Below, one piece after another: positions 23,301 to 35,300 of a DNA stretch of 64,000 bases. How positions within the stretch are numbered: the stretch's first letter is position 1; each line of letters opens with the position of its first letter. Below the pieces are notes generated by a model. It did no database searches and was not told the origin of the DNA. It saw only the letters and a program-made list of their open reading frames with translations. This stretch comes from Linum tenue (Eukaryota; Streptophyta; Magnoliopsida; Malpighiales; Linaceae), in the NCBI GenBank assembly GCA_946122785.1, contig CAMGYJ010000009.1, positions 27,005,633-27,069,632 of the forward strand, given 5' to 3'. The translations under genes and the position numbers were made by a program.

Positions 23301-26300
23301 TTCACATATAAAAAATACATGGATGAAATAGTAATCTATCAATGATAGTGAGGGTAAATAAAAAAATAATTAGTAGAAATGCAATTGAGTGATCACCCAA
23401 ATCAAAACCTAATTCATTTTCCTCAACTCTCTCTTCACTCTTTCACTTTTCCCTCGTGTTAGCAAGATTATATTAGTTCATTATTGGTTAGTATATGTAT
23501 TAGAGTCAGATAAATAATGATTTGGATTACATTGTAGTACTCTATTTTATGGATTTCGGATAAAATGCTTTGTACCATATTAAGAATTATTGTCACTTTC
23601 TCGACTTCATGATATAATAGGTGCCTATAATGTTATAATTGAAAATTTACATGTAAAATTTTATGTATTATAATGTTGGATGTACGGGGCGGGTATTACC
23701 CATAGGTACCCGAAACCCACGGGTATGGGGATGGGTTTGCAAAATCTTCCCCCGCATGGGTATGGGGCGGGTATGGGTTTGGATATTTGAAAGCGGGATG
23801 GGGATGGTTTAAGCAAACCCGCCCCAAACCCGCCCCATTGTCATCCCTAAATATAACTTGCCTGTTACTGCATTCCCGGACAGCGATTACACTTGGTCGC
23901 AGTTTGGTGTTGTGTTTTGGCGTGTCAAGTTTTTGGCGCCGTTGCCGGGGAACCCTCTAGGTTATTGGGGAAACGTGAGAATTTGTTACTCTAGTTTTTT
24001 ATTTACTGCATTTTATCTCTTCCACCTGTGTGCCTTCACGGGTTGTTTCTGCTGACTGTGTGCAGGTAGTGCATGACCCGTAGCCAGTCGGGAGATCTAC
24101 TACCATTAGACCAGGAGCTTGAACGAACCTGCAGGAACTCCAAGCGGGCTCTAAAGGCGCGACTGGCTGCGGAGAAGGCGCTATCACAGCTGCAGATCGG
24201 AGAAGAAGAAGAAGGAGAGATGGCTGATCCTCAGAACCACGATGTGATCAACCCAGAGGAGCAGACCATGGGATCCTACTGGACCGCTAGAGCTGCGGAT
24301 ATGAGGTCACCCATTCAACACCCTCATGTCCCAGCCAACAAGTTTGAGGTGAGCACATCAGTAATCACTATGCTGCGCGGTTCAGTAGTGTTCCGTGGTA
24401 AGGAGGGAGAGTGCCCCCGATCACATCTCAGGCGATTCCACGAGCTCATCGATGGAATCAAGATTAATGGGGTACCAGCAGATGCCATCCAGCTAAGGTA
24501 ATTCCCATTCACTCTGGAGTGGCAGGCCAAGGAGTGGCTAGAAACTCGACCTCCGGGCTCTATCACCACGTTCGCCAACCTGGAGGACAAGTTCCTTACC
24601 CGCTACCATCCTCCATCCAAGACAGCTGACCTGCAGAAGCAAATTACACATTTTGCTCAGGATGAGGATGAGACTATCAGGGATGCTTGGGAGAGATACA
24701 ACAGTCTCTTTCTGAGGTGTCCAAATCATGGCTTCAATGATGCCTTCAAGGTGGGCACCTTCTATCACGCCCTCTTCCCGGAGGACAAGCAGCTGATCGA
24801 TTCGGTTTGTGGCGGGAACATGCTGACCAAAACCCCGCCACAGCTGAATCAACTCTTTGAGGAGATGGCGGAGAACGGGTACGACTGGGGCACTGCCAGG
24901 AGGTCGAGGAGAGCACCCAGCCGAGGTGTACATTCTGTGGGAGCCCATCCTTCTGATTTGGTGCAGGTAGTATCGAAGCTGGTTTCAGCTATCGATCGTT
25001 CCTGGATGATTCCAGGGACCGGACAGCAGCAGGCGATGCTCTGCCACTGGTGCGAGAGCACCCATCACACGGTGGAATATTGCCAGGCGATGAAGGAATC
25101 AACCACACCCCAGGAACAGGTGAACTTCATCAATAATGTCAGGCGCAACGACCCCTACAGCAACACTTACAACGAGGGGTGGCGCCAGCATCCTAACTTC
25201 TCCTGGGGTGGGGCAAATTCCAGACCACCAGTCCCCCAGGGACCACCGGGCTTCCAGAGGCCACCATATCAGCCCAGGCAGGGGCAATTCCAGCAGCAAC
25301 AACAGTCCCTTTATCAGCCCATGCAAGGGCATGCTGCTCATTCACAGCCGCGACCTTTCCAGCAGCCAGGTGCAGCCCCTGCTGCCCCAGTGCAGAATGA
25401 TCAGATGGCTGAACTGAGGGACTTGGTGGGTTCTCTCGCCAGTTCTAGTGCTTAGAAATTCAACACCATTGAGCAGTTCATGGAGAAGGCCTCGGGAAAA
25501 TTCCTGGCTCTTGAAGCTGGTTAGAGGAACACACAGGCTGTCTTGCAGGATATCCAGACCCAGCTGGGAAGCGTGGCTCAGGCAGTGGCTCAAAGGGCTC
25601 CCGGTACTCTACCCGGGCAGACCATCCCTCATCCGCCGACACCGAATGAGCACTGCAATGCCATCATGACCAGGAGTGGCAAGATGACTGTTGATCCCCC
25701 TGCTCGGGAACAGGAGAGAGAGACCCCTGTCTTAGTGTCTCCAGCAGTTAAAGAAGAAGCAGAAAAGGAGGTTGAGGTGCCTGCACCTAAATCTCAACCG
25801 GTAGTGAAGGAATATATCCCGAAACTTCCCTTCCCTACGCGGTTGCACAAAGACAGGCTGGAGGCAGAATTTGAAAACTTCATGGCCATGCTTAAGAAGC
25901 TGAATGTCCAAGTGCCTTTCCTGGAGGCACTATCTCAAATGCCTAAGTATGCGAAGTTTCTGAAAGAGCTTCTCTCAAAGAAGCAGAAGCTGAGTGAGCT
26001 GGCCACTATGGAGCTCAGCGAGGAGTGCTCGGCTATTCTACAGAACAAGCTTCCGCAGAAGAAGAAGGACCCAGGTAGTTTTACTATCCCGTGCTCTATT
26101 GATAAATTGCATGTAGAGAGGTCCTTGGCGGATTTAGGTGCTAGTATCAATGTTATACCATATAAATTGTTCAAGAAACTAGGCCTAGGTGAACCCCGTG
26201 CTACTAGGATGACCCTTCAACTAGCTGACCGATCTGTAGTGCATCCTAGGGGCATAGTGGAAGACCTTCTGGTTAAGGTTGGCAAATTCAAATATCCTGT

Positions 26301-29300
26301 GGATTTTGTTGTCTTGGACATCAATGAGGACACAGAAGTGCCCCTTATACTGGGAAGGCCTTTTCTGGCCACCGCCAAGGCTCTCATAGATGTGCATGAT
26401 GGGACCATAGTTTTGAGGGATGGCGAGGAGCGAATAACGTTTTCAGTTGCTAACACTCTACCTGCTCCGTTACCTCTGCATGTTGTATCTCACCAGGAGC
26501 ACGAGTCTGTCGTGTATCCTTCTGTGTTGCCTATTTTGCAGGACCCGCCTCCCACACCTTCGCCGCCACTCCTGACCACTCCATCACCAAAAGTACAGAT
26601 CAAGGAGGAGTGGCGGCCGAAACTGCAGGCAGCTAAGCCTGCTCGAAAGAAAGCCGGAGACCACTACGAGCTGGTCCCGCCCCCACCTTGGCCATCCGAG
26701 TATTCACTCGCTTGCATCTTGCCGGATGGCCAAGTCGAGCTGGCGAATGCTGGTGGCCACATTCGTCGCGTGCATGGCCACCATTTGAAGCTGTACCTCA
26801 AGAGCGATGTGGATCCGCTCTTGAAGGCACCTGATCCTACACTTCCCTGAGCATCCATACTGGCGTCCAGCTAAAAGACGGTAAAGAAGCGCTTGTGGGG
26901 AGGCAACCCCACCGAGGTTTGCATTTTCTTACTTTTTTTCCTTTTGTTTTTCGTGTGAGCTCTCGGCAAATTCCACACGGCCAAAAGTGCAATTTACACT
27001 GCCGTGTGGAATCCCATGCCCCAGCTGACGGTGACGATGGTGTTGATGGCGCTGCTGATGATGACGCCTTCATGGCCGACATCGACATCAACTTGGATGA
27101 TCTTGGCGATGAGTAGGCTGTACTCGTTGCCCATTGACTCGCTAAAACACAACTCCTAACAATGGCCAAGTGTAACCAATGAAAGGGACTGCAGTATAGT
27201 GGCTCAAGTAATAAATATCGAATCCACGGGTCTCTAGAGTTACTATTACTCAGCTTCAGTTCATTATCTAGCAAAACAGATTAAGATGAAAGAACTAAAA
27301 CTACTCTAGCAAACTACAGTTAAAGTTAATCTAATTACAGGTTGGGAACTCACTTAGGTATGATTCCCCCTAGCCACTAGCCAGATTAACGATCGATGAT
27401 TTCTAACTTGTTTCACTTCATTCACAATGCGGAGAATCCTTGACTAGACCTTGAGTCTCGACTAAAGGAACAAGGCCCTCTTGAGTCAATTGCCTAGAGG
27501 GACGTATCCTTCTCTAGAACAATCGATCAAGGCGTTCTGAACTAGACTCCCTCTATCGAATGAGGTTCTCAATCGATACAAAGCAGTGAATAAACCCTCG
27601 ACTAAAGCAATCGATCCACTACTATCAATCTATGGTGCTCTATTGACCTAATCAGGTATTCGCTCTCATAGGATCAAAGCAGAATCAATAATCTCGACTA
27701 AAGCAGAATTGAATCGTGAAAACATGCATAGATTGAATATGAACTCAAGATTATCAAGTCAGAGTACTCATACAATCATCCAATCAAACAAACATGGCTA
27801 GGGTTCCTCAAAACCTAAGTGAAGGGAAGTTACTCCATAGAGAAGAGAGAGACTGCAGTAAGAATCTTCAGATGATCAGTCTTCAAGTCCGGGCTTGTTC
27901 CTCGAGCTTCCAAGGCGAAGAAATCCTCCAATTCCACTCCAAGAATGCCCTCAAATCGCTCTCTCTCTCTTTGGTTCGTCCCTAGGGTGTTTGGGATCCA
28001 AAACCCAGCTCTCCCTCTCCAAAAATCGCAAAACAGCTTTTATACCCGCTGAAACTCGCACCCCCTACTTGCACGGCCGTGCAAATTGAGGTTCTGGCCG
28101 TGCACAATTTTCAGCATGCACTCCTAAGCTTCGTTGATCTCGTTTGAGCTCGTTTGACCTCCGATTCATTCGCCGTTTGATCCCAGACGCTCGTAGTCTC
28201 GTCCTCTTTCTTTTCATAACAAGCTTGCATGATTCTTTGTCCATAAAGTGAGGTATAAATCCATTCTTCTTCAGGTCATGCCCGAGTTTCTTCTCTCGAA
28301 TCATCAATTGATCTCTGATTGACTTGAAACTTGCGCCTATGCTTCACTTTATGTGCTAGGACCTGAAATGTGACAAAGGAACACAACCTAGCATAAAATA
28401 GGCCAAAGAAGCGATAATTCAAGCTCAAACAATCAATAAACAAAGGGGAAAACATGTGCAAATACCGAGTCATCAAATCCCCCCACACTTAACTGTTTGC
28501 TTGTCCCCAAGCAAACCTAACTCAAACCAATACAGCTCTCCAGAGCTCTATAGCAACATATAACCCCGATCGTCGGTAGAGGATTTCCTAGATCATATAG
28601 CAGCTTACGAGGTCAACTGGTCTTCTAAGACGTTCCCTATCTCTCTCAATGAGAGTACTAGACTCAAGCCAGGATCATGAGAAAAAGTAGAAGTAAGACA
28701 GTCAGTTCATGGATAAAGGGACTCACACCATTCACAACCAAGGACTCGTTGTACCGGGGTGCTCTTTCACTTCATTTCACCGTTGGAACCCCTTTTTGCA
28801 CTTTCATTCACATTTTCCTTGTTTTTTTTTTCTTTCACTTAGCAGGGGTTCCAACTGCAGTCTTTTGCACGGTCGACCCTTATTAGTCGAGCAAGAGCAA
28901 TTTCTGTACACCTGGCGCTCGCCAGGGTACTTCTTTTAACTCGTTTTCCTCAACTCGTGTGGAGGGTCAATGAAATCAAGGGGGGTCGGAAACTCTATCC
29001 GTGCCCTTAAAAACACATCCTCAAGTAGGCAAACCGTTCAACGGGTGAAAATTTTACTTGTACTAGAGACAGCTTAGCTTCACCTTGTAGGAGTACCCCA
29101 CTAAGGATCACTAAAATCTCTTCCAAAACCCGATTTTGTGCAATGAACGGTGCCACACACGTTGGGCTTACCCCATGTTTAAGATTTCAATGATTTCGAC
29201 ATGGAGGACCAACTGCTTTTCATTTCTCACATGAGCACCCTGTTCGATACATGAGTCATAACACAATTCAAACAGAGTCCACATTACCACATGAATTCAA

Positions 29301-32300
29301 CGGTCTTAGCTCCACTAATTCACAAAATCAACTGACACAACAGAGAGCTAGATAGGAAAAATCTTATACTTCAACATCCTCCATAGTGCTACACTACCTC
29401 CCTAGGTTGCACATTACTATAGAGACTGTCAATTCAAAGCATACTAAGCAGGCAATTTGCAAGGAAACACGTACTTGGAGCCCTCAAATCGAAATTTGGA
29501 CAGTGGACTAGGCTCCAAGCACACAAACAGCCAAACATTCACCCGCATACATAATCGAACACCCCCCACACACTTAAGCACGACATTGTCCTCAATGGAG
29601 GAAAGATAAGGAGGGTAGAACGAAGTTACCAGATCAAGGGTGAATGATGATGTACGGGTCAGGCGGTGCATTCCAGGAAGAGAGAGTAATCAGAACACAA
29701 ACACCACACAAAATCTCACAAAGGTTGAGTTATTGACTCTAAAATCAAATAACAAAACTGACTCAACCGAGGATAAATAGAGAAAGAAATGCAAACCGAC
29801 TGGTTGGGTTGCCTCCCAACAAGCGCTTCTTTCACGTCGTGAGCCGGACGATGGCTCCTAAGTTTCGGTCCATGCTAGAACCTCCTTGAAGTTGAGGTTC
29901 TCGTCAATGAGGTGGAGTCTCATGTCACGAGCATGTGGTGTGGCAGGTGATGAAGGCTCATGTACTTGATGCAGATGAAGTCTCCACCCTCGAGACCTCT
30001 TCTTCTCTTCTCTCGTCTCATTGCCCCAAACCAGATATGACAACATCGATTGACCACCATCGCGTCCACCAAGAGGGACCGATGTCGATGTGGCCTTGGT
30101 CTGGCAAAGAGACACTGCAAATGGGTCCTTGCTGAGCAATTCCTCGAAGTTTGGTGGGGATATCACAAGTAACTCATGGCCGGTGCAAGCCTCTTCCACC
30201 TCAACTCCGTCCTCAGCCTGGACGCCAATTGCTTCTTCAACCTCCCTTTCTTCTTCATGTGGTATCACCCCTGGGAAATGATCAAGAATTCCTCCTGCTT
30301 CGCTTTCGTCATCCTCCACAACCTCTTTCTGCACCCTTTCTTGCTCTTCTTCTTCTAGCACGGATTGGAGAGCAAGTTGCCAAGCAATTTCTTTCATGAG
30401 ATCTTCTTGCATCTCCTCACTCATGCCCACCTCTTCAAAGCTCAGTGTGGGATGTGGGAAAGGGTGGCCGGCTACGACAGGACATTCCTGATCATGATCA
30501 TCACGGGAGCTCTCCGTGACAACTTCTGTGTGCTCCACAATGTCCTTGTAGCCTTCTTCTTCCTCGTCCTCTTCTAGTATGGTAGCAGACGGGTGATCTT
30601 GAGCAAGTTGCGAGCAAACTTGCTCCACCCACTCTGTTTGCTTCGCTGAGCGTTGAACAGCCTCCTCCATATCATGGAGAAATGAGGGATCGGAAGAGGA
30701 AAGGGCTTGGATTTGAAGATCCATCTTGCGATTGCGTCTCTCGGAGTCCCGAACGAACTGCTCCAAGAGAAGCCTCAGTTCATAGTTTGGATCTGGCTGT
30801 GGAGTGTAGCATGGCTCTGCAGAATGGCCCGTGAAGGCCGCCATGGGTAACTCCAGCTCTGATGGCCCTTCTGGTTGTGGAAGAAAGTCTTCTTGGTAAT
30901 GAAATTGTTCTTGATATGCCCAGGGGTCAGATTGTACTCCGTAGTAAGGGGGTTGGTACTGGAACCCGAATCCATAGTCTTCTCCTCCTTGATTGCTCCA
31001 GGGTGTCTCAGGGTAATACCACTCGAATGGTGGTGGATACCCCCCATGATTGGAGAAGCCATGAGGATCCATGATTCAAATCTGCACCAACAGAAACAAA
31101 AACACCCAAGTGAAAAGCAAGGGTGGAAAAGAAAAGAAAAGAAAAACGCTAAAGTAACAAACTTCTGCCTTTCCTAATACTCTAGAAAGTCCCCGGCAAC
31201 GGCGCCAAAAACTTGACTCCTTAAAACACAACTCCTAACAATGGCCAAGTGTAACCAATGAAAGGGACTGCAGTATAGTGGCTCAAGTAATAAATATCGA
31301 ATCCACGGGTCTCTAGAGTTACTATTACTCAGCTTCAGTTCATTATCTAGCAAAACAGATTAAGATGAAAGAACTAAAACTACTCTAGCAAACTACAGTT
31401 AAAGTTAATCTAATTACAGGTTGGGAACTCACTTAGGTATGATTCCCCCTAGCCACTAGCCAGATTAACGATCGATGATTTCTAACTTGTTTCACTTCAT
31501 TCACAATGCGGAGAATCCTTGACTTGACCTTGAGTCTCGACTAAAGGAACAAGGCCCTCTTGAGTCAATTGCCTAGAGGGACGTATCCTTCTCTAGAACA
31601 ATCGATCAAGGCGTTCTGAACTAGACTCCCTTTATCGAATGAGGTTCTCAATCGATACAAAGCAGTGAATAAACCCTCGACTAAAGCAATCGATCCACTA
31701 CTATCAATCTATGGTGCTCTATTGACCTAATCAGGTATTCGCTCTCATAGGATCAAAGCAGAATCAATAATCTCGACTAAAGCAGAATTGAATCGTGAAA
31801 ACATGCATAGATTGAATATGAACTCAAGATTATCAAGTCAGAGTACTCATACAATCATCCAATCAAACAAACATGGCTAGGGTTCCTCAAAACCTAAGTG
31901 AAGGGAAGTTACTCCATAGAGAAGAGAGAGACTGCAGTAAGAATCTTCAGATGATCAGTCTTCAAGTCCGGGCTTGTTCCTCGAGCTTCCAAGGCGAAGA
32001 AATCCTCCAATTCCACTCCAAGAATGCCCTCAAATCGCTCTCTCTCTCTTTGGTTCGTCCCTAGGGTGTTTGGGATCCAAAACCCAGCTCTCCCTCTCCA
32101 AAAATCGCAAAACAGCTTTTATACCCGCTGAAACTCGCACCCCCTACTTGCACGGCCGTGCAAATTGAGGTTCTGGCCGTGCACAATTTTCAGCATGCAC
32201 TCCTAAGCTTCGTTGATCTCGTTTGAGCTCGTTTGACCTCCGATTCATTCGCCTTTTGATCCCAGACGCTCGTAGTCTCGTCCTCTTTCTTTTCATAACA

Positions 32301-35300
32301 AGCTTGCATGATTCTTTGTCCATAAAGTGAGGTATAAATCCATTCTTCTTCAGGTCATGCCCGAGTTTCTTCTCTCGAATCATCAATTGATCTCTGATTG
32401 ACTTGAAACTTGCGCCTATGCTTCACTTTATGTGCTAGGACCTGAAATGTGACAAAGGAACACAACCTAGCATAAAATAGGCCAAAGAAGTGATAATTCA
32501 AGCTCAAACAATCAATAAACAAAGGGGAAAACATGTGCAAATACCGAGTCATCACCCATCTCAGTGTGTTTTGTTTTTCGTTTTAGACTTTTGTGTGTTT
32601 GCTCCATGTGTGAGGAGCTTGAACTTAGTGTCGTTTGTTTTTGTTTTTGGTTTTCTTTTGTGGTTTGTTTATGATGTAGCCGTCTGGGCTAACACTTATC
32701 CCTAACGCACAGTGTGCTAGTGTGTTTTTGGTGTTCGATTCGTGCAGAACTGTCCATTCTCCCGTTTGTTTCTCGCTGACTGGTCCACTTCCAGTCCCCC
32801 AGCAGTGTTTCAATCCGGTAACATCGTTCCCCTTATCTCTCCCTCTACTTCATTGAGGGCAATGTCGTGCTTAAGTGTGGGGGGGTGATTTGTATCGGTT
32901 GGAATATATATTTGGGTGCTTGGAGCCTAGTCCGCTGTCCGAATCTTACGATTTGAGGGCTCCAAGTACTGCTGTTTGATCATATTGGCACTGTGTTGTG
33001 ATTGATGAATTGAATGGTTTTCGGATTAATGCATGACAACTTGTTGGTGACTAGGACAACCTATTATGAGGACTGAGATGTGCAGTAGAACGATGTAGGG
33101 GTTCAGTTTTTCAACTGTTTGCTTACCAACTGTGACTTGATCTGATTACTTGTTCTTGACAGTCGTTTATGCATCTAGTTCAGGGTATCAGAATGTGAGA
33201 TAGAGCATATAGGTAACCATGTGAGATTTGAGCCTGCTCGTTTCTTTCTTGTGCGATAGATCCCTCTTCCATGATGTGTAGCATTCACGTTGTCACTAGC
33301 TAAGATGATGGGGGCATAGGATTAGCCCACGCCCAAAACTGACTGTCCTGATGTGTCATATCCCCTAGTCAGCCCCTTTGAGCCGTGTGTTATCCTTTCT
33401 TTTGGTCTATAACGGAAAAAAATCACCCTTGTTGCATCTTTTAGAAGGTTCCACGGAGTGGGTTTTATATATTCTCTGCTGTTTCTGCTAAAGTTTATGT
33501 GAGTGTTGGAGGTAGTGCTTAAAAGTTGGGCAGGGGTTTGAAATATGTGCAGAAGTGGTGGCTCTCTTAAGAAATGAAAAGAAAAATGAAAGTAAAACAA
33601 AGAAAAATTGAAAGCAAAAGAGAGCCACTACCAAAAATCGTGATTAATGCCCAGTAAGTAGTGTTTCTTAGCAGTCTGGCTTGGAAAGGCTGATGTTTAT
33701 GCCTCCTTCGCTCTTATGCTCTTGAGATGTTGAGTATTGCAGAATAGCAGAAAGGGAATACCGGTTTGTTTGACGGTGATTGTGTGGGTTTGGAAATGTG
33801 GAACCTTGTGCTATGAATACTTCCACCACTTAAAAGGCCTTTTCCCCATGTCCAAGACCCTAGCCAGTCATTTGAACCTGTGTCTAAGACCTCCGGATTA
33901 GTTAGTGGTGACACCCCATATGTGAACTCTAGCATTTAGAGGCTGCCATCGTGGTGAAGAGATGATAGGGATTGAGAGAAATAGCATGCGCATTTTTCGC
34001 ATCAAATTGTCCTGACCCCACTGGTCGAGAGTGAGTGATTCATTTTCATATTCTTTATACTCTTGTACCCCGGTGAGGACCTAGATTGCTCGGTCTCTGT
34101 TCTGATGTCTTGAGTTGGATACATAAGTTGACTGTTTTGAGTAAGTGGTTGAGTCAAGTCTAGGTTGGTTGGTGAACAGAAGGGAGACTCTTCCTTTACT
34201 CGATTTGCTGCACTCGAATTTCCTTTGTGGTGGTTGTCAAGGTTGTTATTGAGGTTGTTCATGTATTGATGTTGGAAAACCAGTACGATTCACGTGTTCT
34301 GTGCCTTTATGACTTGTCCCCAATGTTGGTTGATTGAAATATGTAAGCTTACCTGGTGTCTGACTTGGTTTGCTTGGGGACAAGCAAACGGTTAAGTGTG
34401 GGGGAGTTTGATAGACCGTTATTTACACATGTTTTTACCCCCGTTCTTACATCGTTTGAAGTGTTGATTCTCGTGTTTTAGGCCGATTTCACGCTAGGTT
34501 GTGCTTGTTTGTGATATTTCAGGTCCTAGTACGTGAATGAAGGCTTGGGAGTGAGTCTGGGGTTGATTGGACGAAGACCGAACGAATGGCGAGGCTTCAA
34601 GGAATCCGCACGGGCAGACCTGGAGGTCACACGGCTGTGCAAGGGGCAACCCTGGCCGTGTGATTTCCAGCGAGAGCAAACACGGGCAGACTGGGATCCT
34701 CACACGGCCGTGCAATCCTGGCCATGTGAGATGGCTGAAGATCGACTAATTGATGCGCTGCGTTTCGACTCGCACGGGCAAAGTGGTGAGCCGCATGGCC
34801 GTGTGGCCTGCCCGTGTGAGTCGGGAAATTCTGGTTTTTGAGCCAATTTCGAGCCTAAAGTGAAGAATCGGATTTTCAGAGCAAAAACAGAGCCCTAGAG
34901 AGAGAAAATGCGAAGAACACATCCTAGAAGCTATCTTGGAGCTGGGTTTCACCGAATCGAGCTTGGAGATCGTCATAGGAGTGGAAATCATCATCCCGGA
35001 GCAGATTTTGCTCATCATTATGAGTATGAGTACATCGATTACTGTTTTCTCTTCTCTCTCTATGGAGTAGAACTCTTCTCTCACTTGGGTATGAAGAACC
35101 CTAGTTCCTTGTGTTAGGGATTTGATTGTAATAACTTGGGATGATATTACTTTTTGATTTTAATCGAATGATGCATGTTTATTGAATTGATTGGAGTCTG
35201 ATCAGCTTTTCTCGATTTCTGCTGCAACCTGAGATAGATAGAATCTGATTAGGTTGTTAGAGCCTCTTCATTCGATAGTAGGAGATTGGCTATACGAGAG

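Larger units (their letters stand above)
27135..32554 (-). mobile_element. Gypsy-like non-autonomous LTR element C with a 404-residue acidic protein, TSD CCCAT
   Basis: A 5,420-bp element nested in element B, with CCCAT at 27130-27134 and 32555-32559. On the minus strand it starts TGATGACTCG and ends GAGTCA. Both LTRs are 1,341 bp, and I see only about six differences by eye, so insertion is recent. It shares the tRNA-Asp primer site, polypurine tract and post-ORF block with A and B, but its single gene is not gag-like. It has no polymerase genes. It fits the LARD type of non-autonomous element. Confidence 0.93.

Noticed and set aside
24502..24750. Intact autonomous status of element B based on its long frames
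   Set aside because: Three in-frame stops and absence of reverse transcriptase, RNase H and integrase core rule it out.
27794..27985. A 63-codon frame repeated exactly at 31873
   Set aside because: It is part of the element C LTR pair; identity reflects recent insertion, not two genes.
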